From: Desulfobacteraceae bacterium
Lineage (GTDB): Bacteria > Desulfobacterota > Desulfobacteria > Desulfobacterales > SKZT01
NCBI GenBank assembly: GCA_011389745.1
Contig: JAABTQ010000015.1
Location: forward strand, 1-64,000
Direction: 5' to 3'
Length of the DNA: 64,000 bases
In this document: positions 34,696 through 42,607 of the stretch, one piece after another
How positions within the stretch are numbered: the first letter of the stretch is position 1
Layout of the letters: every line of letters starts with the position of its first letter
Made by a program: the position numbers and the translations under genes
Notes under the pieces: model-generated
Seen by the model: the letters and a program-made list of their open reading frames with translations, nothing else
The model's database searches: none
What the model was told of the DNA's origin: nothing

Positions 34696-34723
34696 ACTAT
34701 AGACTATTTTTAGAGAAAGTCAA
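34696..34723 (-). promoter_or_regulatory. Sigma70-type promoter of the cold-shock gene
   Basis: On the minus strand TTGACT (34723-34718) and TATAGT (34701-34696) are separated by 16 bp. Transcription would begin near 34689, giving a leader of about 120 bases. Long leaders are used for temperature-responsive mRNA structure in cspA genes; whether this one does so is inference. Confidence 0.7.
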
Positions 34724-34854
34724 GAGAATTGTAGTTTTTTTGATTTAATCTATTTATTATCTTTTATGATCACCATTTTAAATTTTTCATGGATATGGTG
34801 TGGTTTAGAAATTTCGGGACGAAATCAGGACCTGCCCGGCCCTGAAGAGCATCC

Positions 34855-36015
34855 TCAGGTAGAGCTGCTGCATCCATCCAACGATCCATTATCTTGTATT
34901 TGATCAGAAGTTGTTATTTCAGAAGTATGGCTGCCGAAACGTTTTTTACCTTTAAAAAAAGATCGTAATTTTCCATAAACTGGTTTGATTGAAAGCAGGA
35001 TCAATAAAAAGGTTCCGGCCAATTCAACGTAGAGGGGTATAAACTCGGAGCCCTGTTCCACCAAAGCTTTTGCAGAAATATTAAATAATGCGTAAATCTG
35101 ATCTGTAACAAGGCCGAATCCTACACACGATATGGCAATGGATATTAAATAGATTCCTGTGGCGCGACGTCCTAAAATGCCGGTTAAGACTGTCAGAGAC
35201 GTAATGTTGGTTGCAGGGCCCGCCAATAAAAAGACAAGTGCGGCCCCAGGGCTCACACCTTTTAAAATCAATGCCGCGGCAATCGGTGTTGATGCTGTGG
35301 CGCAGATATACATAGGTATGCCCATTGCCAGCATGATAAGCATTGCCGATATTCCCGAACCCAGGTAAAGGCTGATAAAATCTTCAGGAACCATGGCTGT
35401 GATCATACCCGCCAAGAGAAGCCCGAAAAAGAACCATGGGGCAAGGTCAGCCCATATCTCGGTTGAGGCATAACGAAGTCCGGCTCTCATTTTTTCAAAA
35501 AATGTATGATGTTTTGCATGATTTTCCGGCAAACACCCATTACCGTCACAGCAATTATCCACAGGGCAACTCAAATCCGGAGGCTGTGAGACCACAGCTT
35601 TTTCGTTTCCGAAAATGTTTTCGGAAATACCGGCCACAAACGCGGTGAAAAATGCTGCTACAGGACGTACCACAGTCATAATCGGATCAAGCAGTGCATA
35701 GGTGATTGCTATGGAATCGACACCTGATTCAGGAGTCGATATGAGAAATGCGGTCACAGCCCCATTGTTTGCACCTTGCTTTTTTAATGTGGCTGCGGCC
35801 GGAAGTACACCGCAGGAACAGAGTGGTATGGGAATTCCCAATAAAGCCGCTTTAAAAACAGATCGATATGGCCCTTTCCCAAGATGCTTTACCACTGTTC
35901 CCGGGTTTAAAAATACCCTCAAAAGCCCGCTGACTACAAGGCCGAAAAGGATATAAACGGAAGACTCTATAAGCAGATGCCAGGCTTCAGCAAATATTGT
36001 TATAATGAAATTCAT
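34855..36015 (-). CDS. Permease of the SO_0444-type (Cu/Zn efflux family)
   Basis: A 386-residue membrane protein (permease family PF03773 type) with about eight helices. Notable are LGIPIPLCSCGVLPAAATLK (metal-site CSCG), LISTPESGVDSIAITYAL, MGIPMYICATASTPIAAALI and LLAGPATNITSL. A cytoplasmic loop contains a cysteine cluster SCPVDNCCDGNGC, suited to binding soft or thiophilic metal. Family knowledge: related permeases export Cu/Zn or arsenic compounds. It is translated after and overlaps (29 bp) an ArsR-type regulator, so metal-responsive control is likely. Confidence 0.85.
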   Translation of the reverse strand: MNFIITIFAEAWHLLIESSVYILFGLVVSGLLRVFLNPGTVVKHLGKGPYRSVFKAALLGIPIPLCSCGVLPAAATLKKQGANNGAVTAFLISTPESGVDSIAITYALLDPIMTVVRPVAAFFTAFVAGISENIFGNEKAVVSQPPDLSCPVDNCCDGNGCLPENHAKHHTFFEKMRAGLRYASTEIWADLAPWFFFGLLLAGMITAMVPEDFISLYLGSGISAMLIMLAMGIPMYICATASTPIAAALILKGVSPGAALVFLLAGPATNITSLTVLTGILGRRATGIYLISIAISCVGFGLVTDQIYALFNISAKALVEQGSEFIPLYVELAGTFLLILLSIKPVYGKLRSFFKGKKRFGSHTSEITTSDQIQDNGSLDGCSSST

Positions 36016-36457
36016 GGGTTCTCGATTCGGTTACATGGTCTAATCCTGTTTTTAAAAGATCCTTCACATGGCTATCATCCAGAGAGTAAAAAAGAATTTG
36101 TCCTTCCCGCCGGTTTTTTATTAAGTTAAGTTCTCTTAAACGCCGGAGCTGGTGAGATACCGCCGACTCGGTGAGATTCAGATAAGCCGCAAGGTCGCAC
36201 ACACACATCTCTCCTCCCTGAAGTGCCGTAACGATTCTAAGCCGGGTCGGATCTCCCAGTACTTTAAATATCGATGCCAGCATCAAGAGATAACTTTCCG
36301 GAATGGATTCTCTTTCGGCCTTTTCGATACGATCGATATGGACAATTCTAACCCCGCACAAATCGTTGGTTTTTGTACCCTTTTGATTTTTCACTAAATA
36401 CCGCCTTTTTAAATAAACTAAATTGATCGACTCCCTTTCCTGAATTTCTCGCATCAT
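35987..36457 (-). CDS. ArsR/SmtB-family metal-responsive repressor
   Basis: A 156-residue protein with a winged-helix core (about 58-145). IFKVLGDPTRLRIVTALQGG and CVCDLAAYLNLTESAVSHQL include the CVCDLA metal-sensing motif of ArsR-type repressors; LRRLRELNLIKNRREGQILF is the recognition helix and wing. Extra Cys34 in NDLCGVRI and a C-terminal Cys156 could be further ligands. ATG 36457 starts an N-terminal extension of about 30 residues; a GTG within YLVKNQKG is an alternative start. It overlaps the permease gene by 29 bp. A perfect 8-bp inverted repeat lies about 110 bp upstream. Confidence 0.87.
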   Translation of the reverse strand: MMREIQERESINLVYLKRRYLVKNQKGTKTNDLCGVRIVHIDRIEKAERESIPESYLLMLASIFKVLGDPTRLRIVTALQGGEMCVCDLAAYLNLTESAVSHQLRRLRELNLIKNRREGQILFYSLDDSHVKDLLKTGLDHVTESRTHEFHYNNIC

Positions 36458-36568
36458 CCCGGCGAAACCATTTATCTATTTTGGATTCTCTGCCTGATTG
36501 ATTTCGGTTTTCGCAGTTATGATGTTAATTTGCTAACCAAATCACCCAAAATAAATGATTGCGGCTGA

Positions 36569-36592
36569 ATATATGAATAATTGATCATATAT
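36569..36592. promoter_or_regulatory. Candidate ArsR/SmtB operator
   Basis: ATATATGA (36569-36576) and TCATATAT (36585-36592) are perfect inverted repeats with spacer ATAATTGA. AT-rich imperfect palindromes centred on ATATGA/TCATAT are usual binding sites of SmtB/ArsR repressors. It lies between the arsR-type gene and the APH-like gene end; the former is the expected target. Binding is inferred. Confidence 0.55.
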
Positions 36593-36701
36593 AGTATTGA
36601 TAGTTTCTAATGTAAAGTGAAAAAGTGGGTTTTTACCAAAAGTAATGGGTGTTTTTGCAGGCAATGCAAATATTTGGTGAAAACCAGGTCAAATAATTGA
36701 T

Positions 36702-38297
36702 TCAAATTCGATTTTTAATCTGGGCCGATTTGCATAGATACGCCTCGGAGAGAATCCGATGGAAAGCCTTGTCGATCGAAGCGTCGGTATTCACTTTGAT
36801 ATGAGTGTGGGGCCCAAACTCGGTAATGGGTTCAAAATGTTTTATGATGTCAGGAAGATGTTGGATACGGGCATCTGAAAGGCGGCTGAATTTTTCTCGT
36901 TCTTTCAGTCTTGATCGGATAGTTTCAGGTTTGCATTCGCATTCCACAAAAATCAGATTGGAGTCCATGTCCGAGGCCAATTGGACCACTTCTTCACGCC
37001 ACACTCGGCGAGAGTAGGTGGCATCCAGAATAACGGAACGGCCTTTTTTGAGTTTTTCCTGGGCCTGGGCCAACATTTTGGTGTAAATCCGGTGGCGTCC
37101 CTTTTCGGTATAACTTCCCTCGCCATAGGGAACCAGTTCCTGTCGGGAATCTTTTTCTTTTCGGATTGAATCAGAGCTGTAAACCGCCATAAAAAGAGTG
37201 TCGGCAAGTCGCTGTGCAAGCGAAGACTTACCCGAGGCCGGCAGCCCGTTGAAAACCCACAGGGTCGGACGGCTGAAAAGAAGTGTATATCGATAGGCCT
37301 GATTCAGCAGGGAATTGATTTCATTTATTAAAGCCTTCTTTTCCTCCCGGGTTTTCAGTTCATCGTAACGAATGCAGGTGACCTTCATCCTGACGATGGC
37401 GCGATAAGCAGCATAAAAATCGATGAGGGCATAAATATCCGGATCATGTGCGCAATCCACATAAGCATTCAATATGATCTGGCTTTCTTGGGGATATCCA
37501 AGCTGTTCCATGTCCATGTGTAAAAAGGCCAGGTCGGCAACTGCATCTCCGTAGCGAAAACGATCATTAAACTCGATGCAATCAATAATTTGAATTCCGC
37601 CAACAAAATAAATATGGTCCGTTCGCAAATCCCCATGGCCGTCCAGAATTTTTCCTTTTTCCAGTCGTCGTTCAAAAAGGGCGTGATGATGATATAAGAA
37701 AGACCGATTGACCTCACAGATAAATTTCCAGCGGTCCCGATCAAACAACACTCCGACATAAGGGGCGAGCTGGCTGAAATTTTCCTCCGAATTAAAGATG
37801 ATCATATCCCGCCGGCCGTATTGGTCAATTTGAGGACTTCGGTCGCTTTTTTTGTAAAAAAAGGCCAATTTTTCACCCAGCCTTTCCATGTCGGATCGGG
37901 TAATATGGTTATTTCTCAACATGTTTGCAAGTCGGACTTCATCAGAAAGTTGCCTCATTTTAACCGCATATTCCGCCGCTTTTCCATCGCCTGTCATGGA
38001 AAACCCTTTTTGCTTATTTTCGACAATTTTGACCGTATTTTGATAAATTCCCTGGCTGAGCCGGCGATTGAGAAGTACTTCTAATTCGCAATATTTTCTT
38101 CGGTCATCAATCTCCCGGAAGTCAAGAAAACCAAGATTCAGTGGTTTTTTTAGTTTGTAGGCCCATTCGCCGGTAAGAAAGACCACGGAAATATGGGTGT
38201 CCCGCCGTTTTATTTCGGAGACCTGATGGGGATAAAATTCAGAATCAGTCATCGCTTCACAAACGGTTTTGAAACGTTGCATCGAATCTATCATCAT
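36702..38297 (-). CDS. Fusion of an aminoglycoside-phosphotransferase-like domain and a P-loop kinase
   Basis: A 531-residue protein. The N-terminal 340 residues resemble APH/choline-kinase folds (YKLKKPLNLGFLDF near 47-60 and the catalytic-type DGHGDLRTDHIYF with IIDCIEFNDRFRYGD). The C-terminal part has a P-loop GLPASGKSSLA (about 349-359) and resembles the AAA_33 / predicted-kinase group (SDSIRKE, VILDATYSRRVWREEV). Proteins with this fusion are common in proteobacteria, with substrate unknown; antibiotic resistance should not be assumed. ATG 38297; neighbouring ATG 38294. It appears to be a single-gene unit. Confidence 0.82.
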   Translation of the reverse strand: MMIDSMQRFKTVCEAMTDSEFYPHQVSEIKRRDTHISVVFLTGEWAYKLKKPLNLGFLDFREIDDRRKYCELEVLLNRRLSQGIYQNTVKIVENKQKGFSMTGDGKAAEYAVKMRQLSDEVRLANMLRNNHITRSDMERLGEKLAFFYKKSDRSPQIDQYGRRDMIIFNSEENFSQLAPYVGVLFDRDRWKFICEVNRSFLYHHHALFERRLEKGKILDGHGDLRTDHIYFVGGIQIIDCIEFNDRFRYGDAVADLAFLHMDMEQLGYPQESQIILNAYVDCAHDPDIYALIDFYAAYRAIVRMKVTCIRYDELKTREEKKALINEINSLLNQAYRYTLLFSRPTLWVFNGLPASGKSSLAQRLADTLFMAVYSSDSIRKEKDSRQELVPYGEGSYTEKGRHRIYTKMLAQAQEKLKKGRSVILDATYSRRVWREEVVQLASDMDSNLIFVECECKPETIRSRLKEREKFSRLSDARIQHLPDIIKHFEPITEFGPHTHIKVNTDASIDKAFHRILSEAYLCKSAQIKNRI

Positions 38298-38473
38298 GAA
38301 CTCCCTTTGTTAATACCGGATACAAGAAATTGATCATGCATTCATAACAGCATATACTTAGAAATAGTATAAGTCAAAATCAACCAGTTAAAAGCATGAC
38401 ACTTTTATATGGTTAATGTTAATATCAGAATGAAAAAGCCTGTTTTATTTTCCTGCTTAAAGGAGAGAAGACC

Positions 38474-38662
38474 ATGAGCAAAATTTCCGCATATTTACAA
38501 CTCATTTTTTTTATCTTGCTGCTGAGCTATGCAACATATCATCTTTTCAAAGGCCAATTTGAACAAAGCCTTTTGACGTTTCCAATTTTTGCCGTCTACT
38601 ATGTATTTGTAATTGCACGAAATAAAAAAGCTGTTTCAGGGTCGGAAAAAGAGGATCGATAG
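38474..38662 (+). CDS. Small membrane protein, 62 residues
   Basis: ATG 38474 follows AAAGGAGAG by 8 bp. The protein has two helices, about 8-26 (LQLIFFILLLSYATYHLFK) and 34-50 (LTFPIFAVYYVFVIARN), and a charged tail (KKAVSGSEKEDR). No family is recognised. The ribosome site and clean hydrophobic pattern support a real gene. Confidence 0.65.
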   Translation: MSKISAYLQLIFFILLLSYATYHLFKGQFEQSLLTFPIFAVYYVFVIARNKKAVSGSEKEDR

Positions 38663-38984
38663 GGACACTTTCCTAAAAATATCAAAGAAACTCTGCACGA
38701 CTAAGCAACTATTTTTTATTTGACACATCCCTACAGGTTTGGTAAAAATTATTTAAATCTTTCACAAATTCCATAGCCAACGGATTTCTTAATATTATAT
38801 TCAGCGACTAAATCTGTTTTCTTTAACTGAAGAAAAAGATTTGATCGATAATAGTGACCACTGTTTGCATATGTAACCTTAGCCATGGGCTGTATGACCT
38901 GTTTTGGGTTAAGACCAATAAGTAAGATTATGGCAAGCATGATGAGCGGTTAAAACAATAATATCGCATGACAAGGAGGTTCTT
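38663..38984. other. Gap with one doubtful minus-strand frame
   Basis: A 63-codon minus-strand frame (38940 to 38749, starting MLAIILLIGLNPKQV) has a hydrophobic start but no ribosome site and no recognised family, so it is not called as a gene. The right end holds the strong ribosome site (AAGGAGG) of the octahaem cytochrome gene. Nothing else stands out. Confidence 0.4.
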
Positions 38985-40295
38985 ATGGTTGGTTGGTCAA
39001 AGAATCGGTCTTTTTTGCTGATTGTGGGGCTTGTTTTTGCCATTGCTGCCTGTGGTGCTGAGCAGCCCGTTGATATTAAGGCCGTGATGGCCCAGCCTAA
39101 AGAGTATGTGGGTTCGGAACAGTGTAAGACATGCCATCTGGAGCACTATGATTCCTGGAAAATGACCCTTCATAGTCGAATGCTCATCGATGTAAGGGAA
39201 AATCCACAGGCCATTATAGCCGACATGAATCCCGAATTGATTCGGGCCGATCTTGAGAAGATAAAGGATAAGCTGAAATTACCTGTGGAAGAGATTTATA
39301 TTCCTTCACCTGACGAAGTGCTCTATGTTATCGGTACTCAGTGGAAACAGCGTTATATAGTTCAAAAAGACGGAACTTATCATGTTGCGCCGGTTCAGTA
39401 TAATGTGGCCACCAAGCGCTGGGTTAATTATTATGAGCAAGCTTGGGACCAGCGTGACTGGTTGGTTCGTTGCGGAGGGTGTCATGCCACGGGTGTAGAT
39501 CTGGAAAAAAAGACCTTTTCGGAAACTTCCATTGGCTGTGAAGCTTGCCACGGACCCGGATCACAGCACACAGCCCTTACACGAACAGACTTGTTTGAAA
39601 AAAGAATGACCATTGTCAACCCTGCTAAACTTACTGCCGGTATAGCAGTCCAGATCTGCGGATCATGCCACACCCGGGGAAATTCCAAGCATCCTGACTA
39701 TTCCGAGGCTGGTTGGCCGGTGGGGTTTAGGCCGGGGATGGTAATAGAGCCGTTGTATGAGAGTTCTTATGATAAAGCGGATATGCGCCGGCTTTATCCG
39801 GATTTTGCGTCACGGTCCCATCACCAGCAATATATTGACTGGATACAGTCTCAACACGCTGTTCAAGGGGTTACCTGCACTTCATGCCATTCAGTGCATC
39901 GTTTGGGCATAGCCCCTACCAGATTTCAAACCAAGGAAGCCGGATCGAGCCAGTGTTTGACCTGTCATACCATGATCAATTCGAACAGAGCTCACTCCAT
40001 TCATTCCTTTGCCAATTGTTTGGGGTGCCATATGCCGAGAATAGCCAGTACGGCAGAACCTAACGATATGCGCAGCCATACCTTTAATGCTCGTCCGCCT
40101 ATGGAAACGTTAGATAATCCCGAGAATCCTAATTCTTGTCTGGTATGTCATTACCATCGAAACGAAGATGTGAATGAAATGCAACGCAAATATGAAATTC
40201 TGACCCAGCTGCCCAAACCTCAGGGACAGATGATTCCTCCGGTATCGATGGATACATTAATGCCACGGAAACAAGACCCGGCGGGGTCGAATTAA
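38985..40295 (+). CDS. Octahaem c-type cytochrome, predicted lipoprotein
   Basis: A 436-residue secreted protein. The signal FLLIVGLVFAIAACGAE ends in a lipobox (AAC), so it should be lipid-anchored. Eight CxxCH motifs are seen: CKTCH, CGGCH, CEACH, CGSCH, CTSCH, CLTCH, CLGCH and CLVCH. The order and the CEACHGPGSQH block recall cytochrome c554/hydroxylamine-reductase-like multihaem folds, but no family is certain. ATG 38985 follows AAGGAGG by 6 bp. It is followed 19 bp later by a trihaem cytochrome and then a cytochrome b, suggesting a membrane quinol-linked electron module. Confidence 0.88.
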   Translation: MVGWSKNRSFLLIVGLVFAIAACGAEQPVDIKAVMAQPKEYVGSEQCKTCHLEHYDSWKMTLHSRMLIDVRENPQAIIADMNPELIRADLEKIKDKLKLPVEEIYIPSPDEVLYVIGTQWKQRYIVQKDGTYHVAPVQYNVATKRWVNYYEQAWDQRDWLVRCGGCHATGVDLEKKTFSETSIGCEACHGPGSQHTALTRTDLFEKRMTIVNPAKLTAGIAVQICGSCHTRGNSKHPDYSEAGWPVGFRPGMVIEPLYESSYDKADMRRLYPDFASRSHHQQYIDWIQSQHAVQGVTCTSCHSVHRLGIAPTRFQTKEAGSSQCLTCHTMINSNRAHSIHSFANCLGCHMPRIASTAEPNDMRSHTFNARPPMETLDNPENPNSCLVCHYHRNEDVNEMQRKYEILTQLPKPQGQMIPPVSMDTLMPRKQDPAGSN

Positions 40296-40314
40296 TTTAT
40301 GGAGGCTTCTTATT

Positions 40315-40986
40315 ATGAGGAAAAAGACCTTATGCCTCCTCGTTATTGCGGCTGTAATCCTCCTGCCCGATCCATCGATTGGTCAGGAGGAGGTTGCATC
40401 CAGGTATTATCATTACCGAAGCACGGAAATGAGTACAGGCATTTACGAAGAATACGAAGTTCGGCCCAGGGGGATTCACGCTCTTTTTGACGGTGATAAG
40501 GAAAGACAGCGGGACGCGGGCATCAGCCGATCGGATGAAAGTGAGTCACGAGCCTGGAACCGGCTTTTTTTAAACGATTCCCATCGTGGAATTGCCTTTT
40601 ATGAATACCGCCGTTGTGTGGATTGCCACCCGGGAAATGCTCAAAACAGGCATACGGTTCGTTACGGGATAACCTGCAGACAGTGTCATGGCGGTGAACC
40701 GATTGCCAGTATTAACCATTATTTTTCAAGGTTGAATCCTATTCGCCAACATACCCATGTATGTTCAAAATGCCACTCCGGGGCCAAAGCTTCTTTTGCC
40801 CTTTACGCTGTACACGAACCGAATCCGGCGAGGGCCTCCACAATTGATAGTATCCCTTTTCTTTTTTATGCATTCTGGATCATGGTTGCCATCGCTGTTC
40901 TGACCTTTGCCCTATTTATACCACATACTTTTATGTGGATTGTCAGGGAAATATTTCATCGTGAAAAAAAACAAAGGGAGGAATGA
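40315..40986 (+). CDS. Trihaem membrane-anchored cytochrome c
   Basis: A 223-residue protein with a signal peptide (LCLLVIAAVILLPDPSIGQ), three haem motifs (CVDCH, CRQCH, CSKCH, about residues 102-160) and a C-terminal membrane helix (about 180-210, FLFYAFWIMVAIAVLTFALF). ATG 40315 follows GGAGG by 10 bp. It is 3 bp ahead of the cytochrome b gene and 19 bp after the octahaem gene. It likely bridges the cytochrome b below and the octahaem lipoprotein, which is a role inferred from context. Confidence 0.88.
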   Translation: MRKKTLCLLVIAAVILLPDPSIGQEEVASRYYHYRSTEMSTGIYEEYEVRPRGIHALFDGDKERQRDAGISRSDESESRAWNRLFLNDSHRGIAFYEYRRCVDCHPGNAQNRHTVRYGITCRQCHGGEPIASINHYFSRLNPIRQHTHVCSKCHSGAKASFALYAVHEPNPARASTIDSIPFLFYAFWIMVAIAVLTFALFIPHTFMWIVREIFHREKKQREE

Positions 40987-40989
40987 AAT

Positions 40990-41802
40990 ATGAGATTACA
41001 TCGATTTACCTTGTTCCAGCGTTTATTTCATCTCCTTCTGATGGTTTCTTTTTTGGTGCAGGCGACAACGGGTGTTGGAAGAATGTATGCAGAAACAAAT
41101 TTCGGAAAAGTACTGCTCACACCTTTTGGCGGGTTTTACAATGCCCTTGTCTGGCATAAGCTGGTTGGAATTTTTATGCTGGTGTTGTTTGGAGTGCACC
41201 TTATATATATCATGATCGTGGCTTTAAGGCTCAGAGAAAGATCAATAATGGGACCGGATTCCATTATACCCAATCGGATGGACATGCGGATGATGGTAAA
41301 TCATTTGGGGTGGATGGTAGGCCGGAATAAAATTCCGCCATTTGAGCGTTGGGGATATTGGGAAAAATTCGATTATTGGGCTGTGTTCTGGGGAATGGTC
41401 ATTATTGGTGGAACCGGCCTGTTTTTATATGATCCGCTTATCTCCTCCGCCATTATGCCCGGATGGACTATTAATGTGGCTTTTTGGATACATCGTATTG
41501 AAGCTATTCTGGCGATGGCACATGTATTTTTGATTCATTTTGCCATTGCTCATTTGAGAAGACACAACTTTCCGATGGACAGGGCCATGTTTGCCGGGGG
41601 AGCCGATTTGGAATCGGCCAAGGAAGAAAGAGCGGCATGGATATCGCGATTGGAACAGGAGGGGCGGCTTAACAATCTTACATCACGAGATACGTCGTTA
41701 CCGGGTTTAGTTGTCAGTTATCTGATTGGTTTTTCCGCTATTTTACTGGGGCTCTATGTTATAATAGGTGGAATCGTCAATTTTCGATATGTGACCTGGT
41801 AG
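40990..41802 (+). CDS. Di-haem cytochrome b (formate-dehydrogenase-gamma/b561-like)
   Basis: A 270-residue membrane protein with about five helices. Histidines suited to haem b ligation lie in LFHLLLMVSFLVQ, VWHKLVGIFMLVLFGVHLIY, WIHRIEAILAMAHVFLIHFA. It matches the general DUF4405/cytochrome b561 arrangement. ATG 40990 follows AGGGAGGAATGAA; the gap to the trihaem gene is 3 bp. Likely oxidises or reduces menaquinol and exchanges electrons with the two cytochromes c. Confidence 0.88.
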   Translation: MRLHRFTLFQRLFHLLLMVSFLVQATTGVGRMYAETNFGKVLLTPFGGFYNALVWHKLVGIFMLVLFGVHLIYIMIVALRLRERSIMGPDSIIPNRMDMRMMVNHLGWMVGRNKIPPFERWGYWEKFDYWAVFWGMVIIGGTGLFLYDPLISSAIMPGWTINVAFWIHRIEAILAMAHVFLIHFAIAHLRRHNFPMDRAMFAGGADLESAKEERAAWISRLEQEGRLNNLTSRDTSLPGLVVSYLIGFSAILLGLYVIIGGIVNFRYVTW

Positions 41803-41922
41803 TTCTCTCTTTTGTAATTTCAAAAATTTTTTGCAAAATAATAAAATGGAGCTAAAAAATTTTCGGGGTTTTATCAGATAACTTTGAGTGCATCAGACAC
41901 TATTTAAAGAAAGGAGAAATTG

Positions 41923-42513
41923 ATGACAATTACTTTACCTGAACTGCCTTATGGAAAAGGCGATTTGGCACCTCACATCACTGAAAAGACGATAGATTTT
42001 CATTATGGCAAACACCATAAGACTTATGTCACCAATCTGGTCAAATTGATTGAAGGGACCGAACTGGAAAATGAGGCTTTAGAAAACATCATCAAAAAGA
42101 CGGTAGGTGACAAGGCAAAGGCGGGCATTTTTAACAACGCAGCCCAAGTGTGGAACCATACCTTTTACTGGCACTCCATGAAACCCAATGGTGGAGGATC
42201 GCCAACTGGTCAAATTGCAGAGAAGATCAAGGCCGACTTTGGAAGCTATGAGAAATTCGTTGAAGAGTTTAAAAATGCCGGCTTGACTCAATTTGGAAGT
42301 GGTTGGGCATGGTTGGTTTTAAAAGACAACAAGTTACAGGTGACAAAAACTGCTAATGCGGATACACCCCTTGCCCATGGTTTGAAACCTCTATTGACCG
42401 CAGATGTCTGGGAACATGCATATTACCTCGACTATCAAAATAAAAGAGCGGACTATCTGGACGTCTTTATTAAAAATTTGATTAATTGGGACTTTGCGAA
42501 TTCTTTGTTATAA
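41923..42513 (+). CDS. sodB: Superoxide dismutase (Fe type)
   Basis: A 196-residue enzyme that converts superoxide to peroxide and oxygen. Metal and active-site segments are present: DFHYGKHHKTYVTNL, AAQVWNHTFYWHSMKPNGGG, FGSGWAWLVL and DVWEHAYYLDYQNKRADYLD. The pattern fits the iron form. ATG 41923 follows AAGGAG by 7 bp. It has no signal peptide, so is cytoplasmic. It is a single gene with its own strong terminator. It fits an anaerobe that meets oxygen occasionally. Confidence 0.95.
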   Translation: MTITLPELPYGKGDLAPHITEKTIDFHYGKHHKTYVTNLVKLIEGTELENEALENIIKKTVGDKAKAGIFNNAAQVWNHTFYWHSMKPNGGGSPTGQIAEKIKADFGSYEKFVEEFKNAGLTQFGSGWAWLVLKDNKLQVTKTANADTPLAHGLKPLLTADVWEHAYYLDYQNKRADYLDVFIKNLINWDFANSLL

Positions 42514-42520
42514 TAACAAA

Positions 42521-42558
42521 CGGCCGGGAAAAAATGGTATGTACTTTTTTCCCGGCCG
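42521..42558 (+). terminator. Terminator after sodB, 14-bp perfect stem
   Basis: CGGCCGGGAAAAAA (42521-42534) and TTTTTTCCCGGCCG (42545-42558) form a perfect 14-bp stem with a 10-base loop. The A/T half of the stem supplies the U-tract after a G+C-rich core, and the mirrored layout allows it to stop transcription from both sides, including the convergent VWA/OmpA gene. Confidence 0.9.
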
Positions 42559-42607
42559 GCAAACATAAAACAATTAAAGAAATATTTAAATTCTATCCTG
42601 TTTGTCG

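Noticed and set aside
36702-38297. Aminoglycoside resistance gene
   Set aside because: Only the kinase fold resembles APH enzymes; the fusion to a P-loop kinase is a common proteobacterial protein of unknown substrate, so resistance is not supported.
38749-38940. 63-residue minus-strand protein
   Set aside because: No ribosome site, no recognised family and AT-rich surroundings; kept only as a note in the gap entry.
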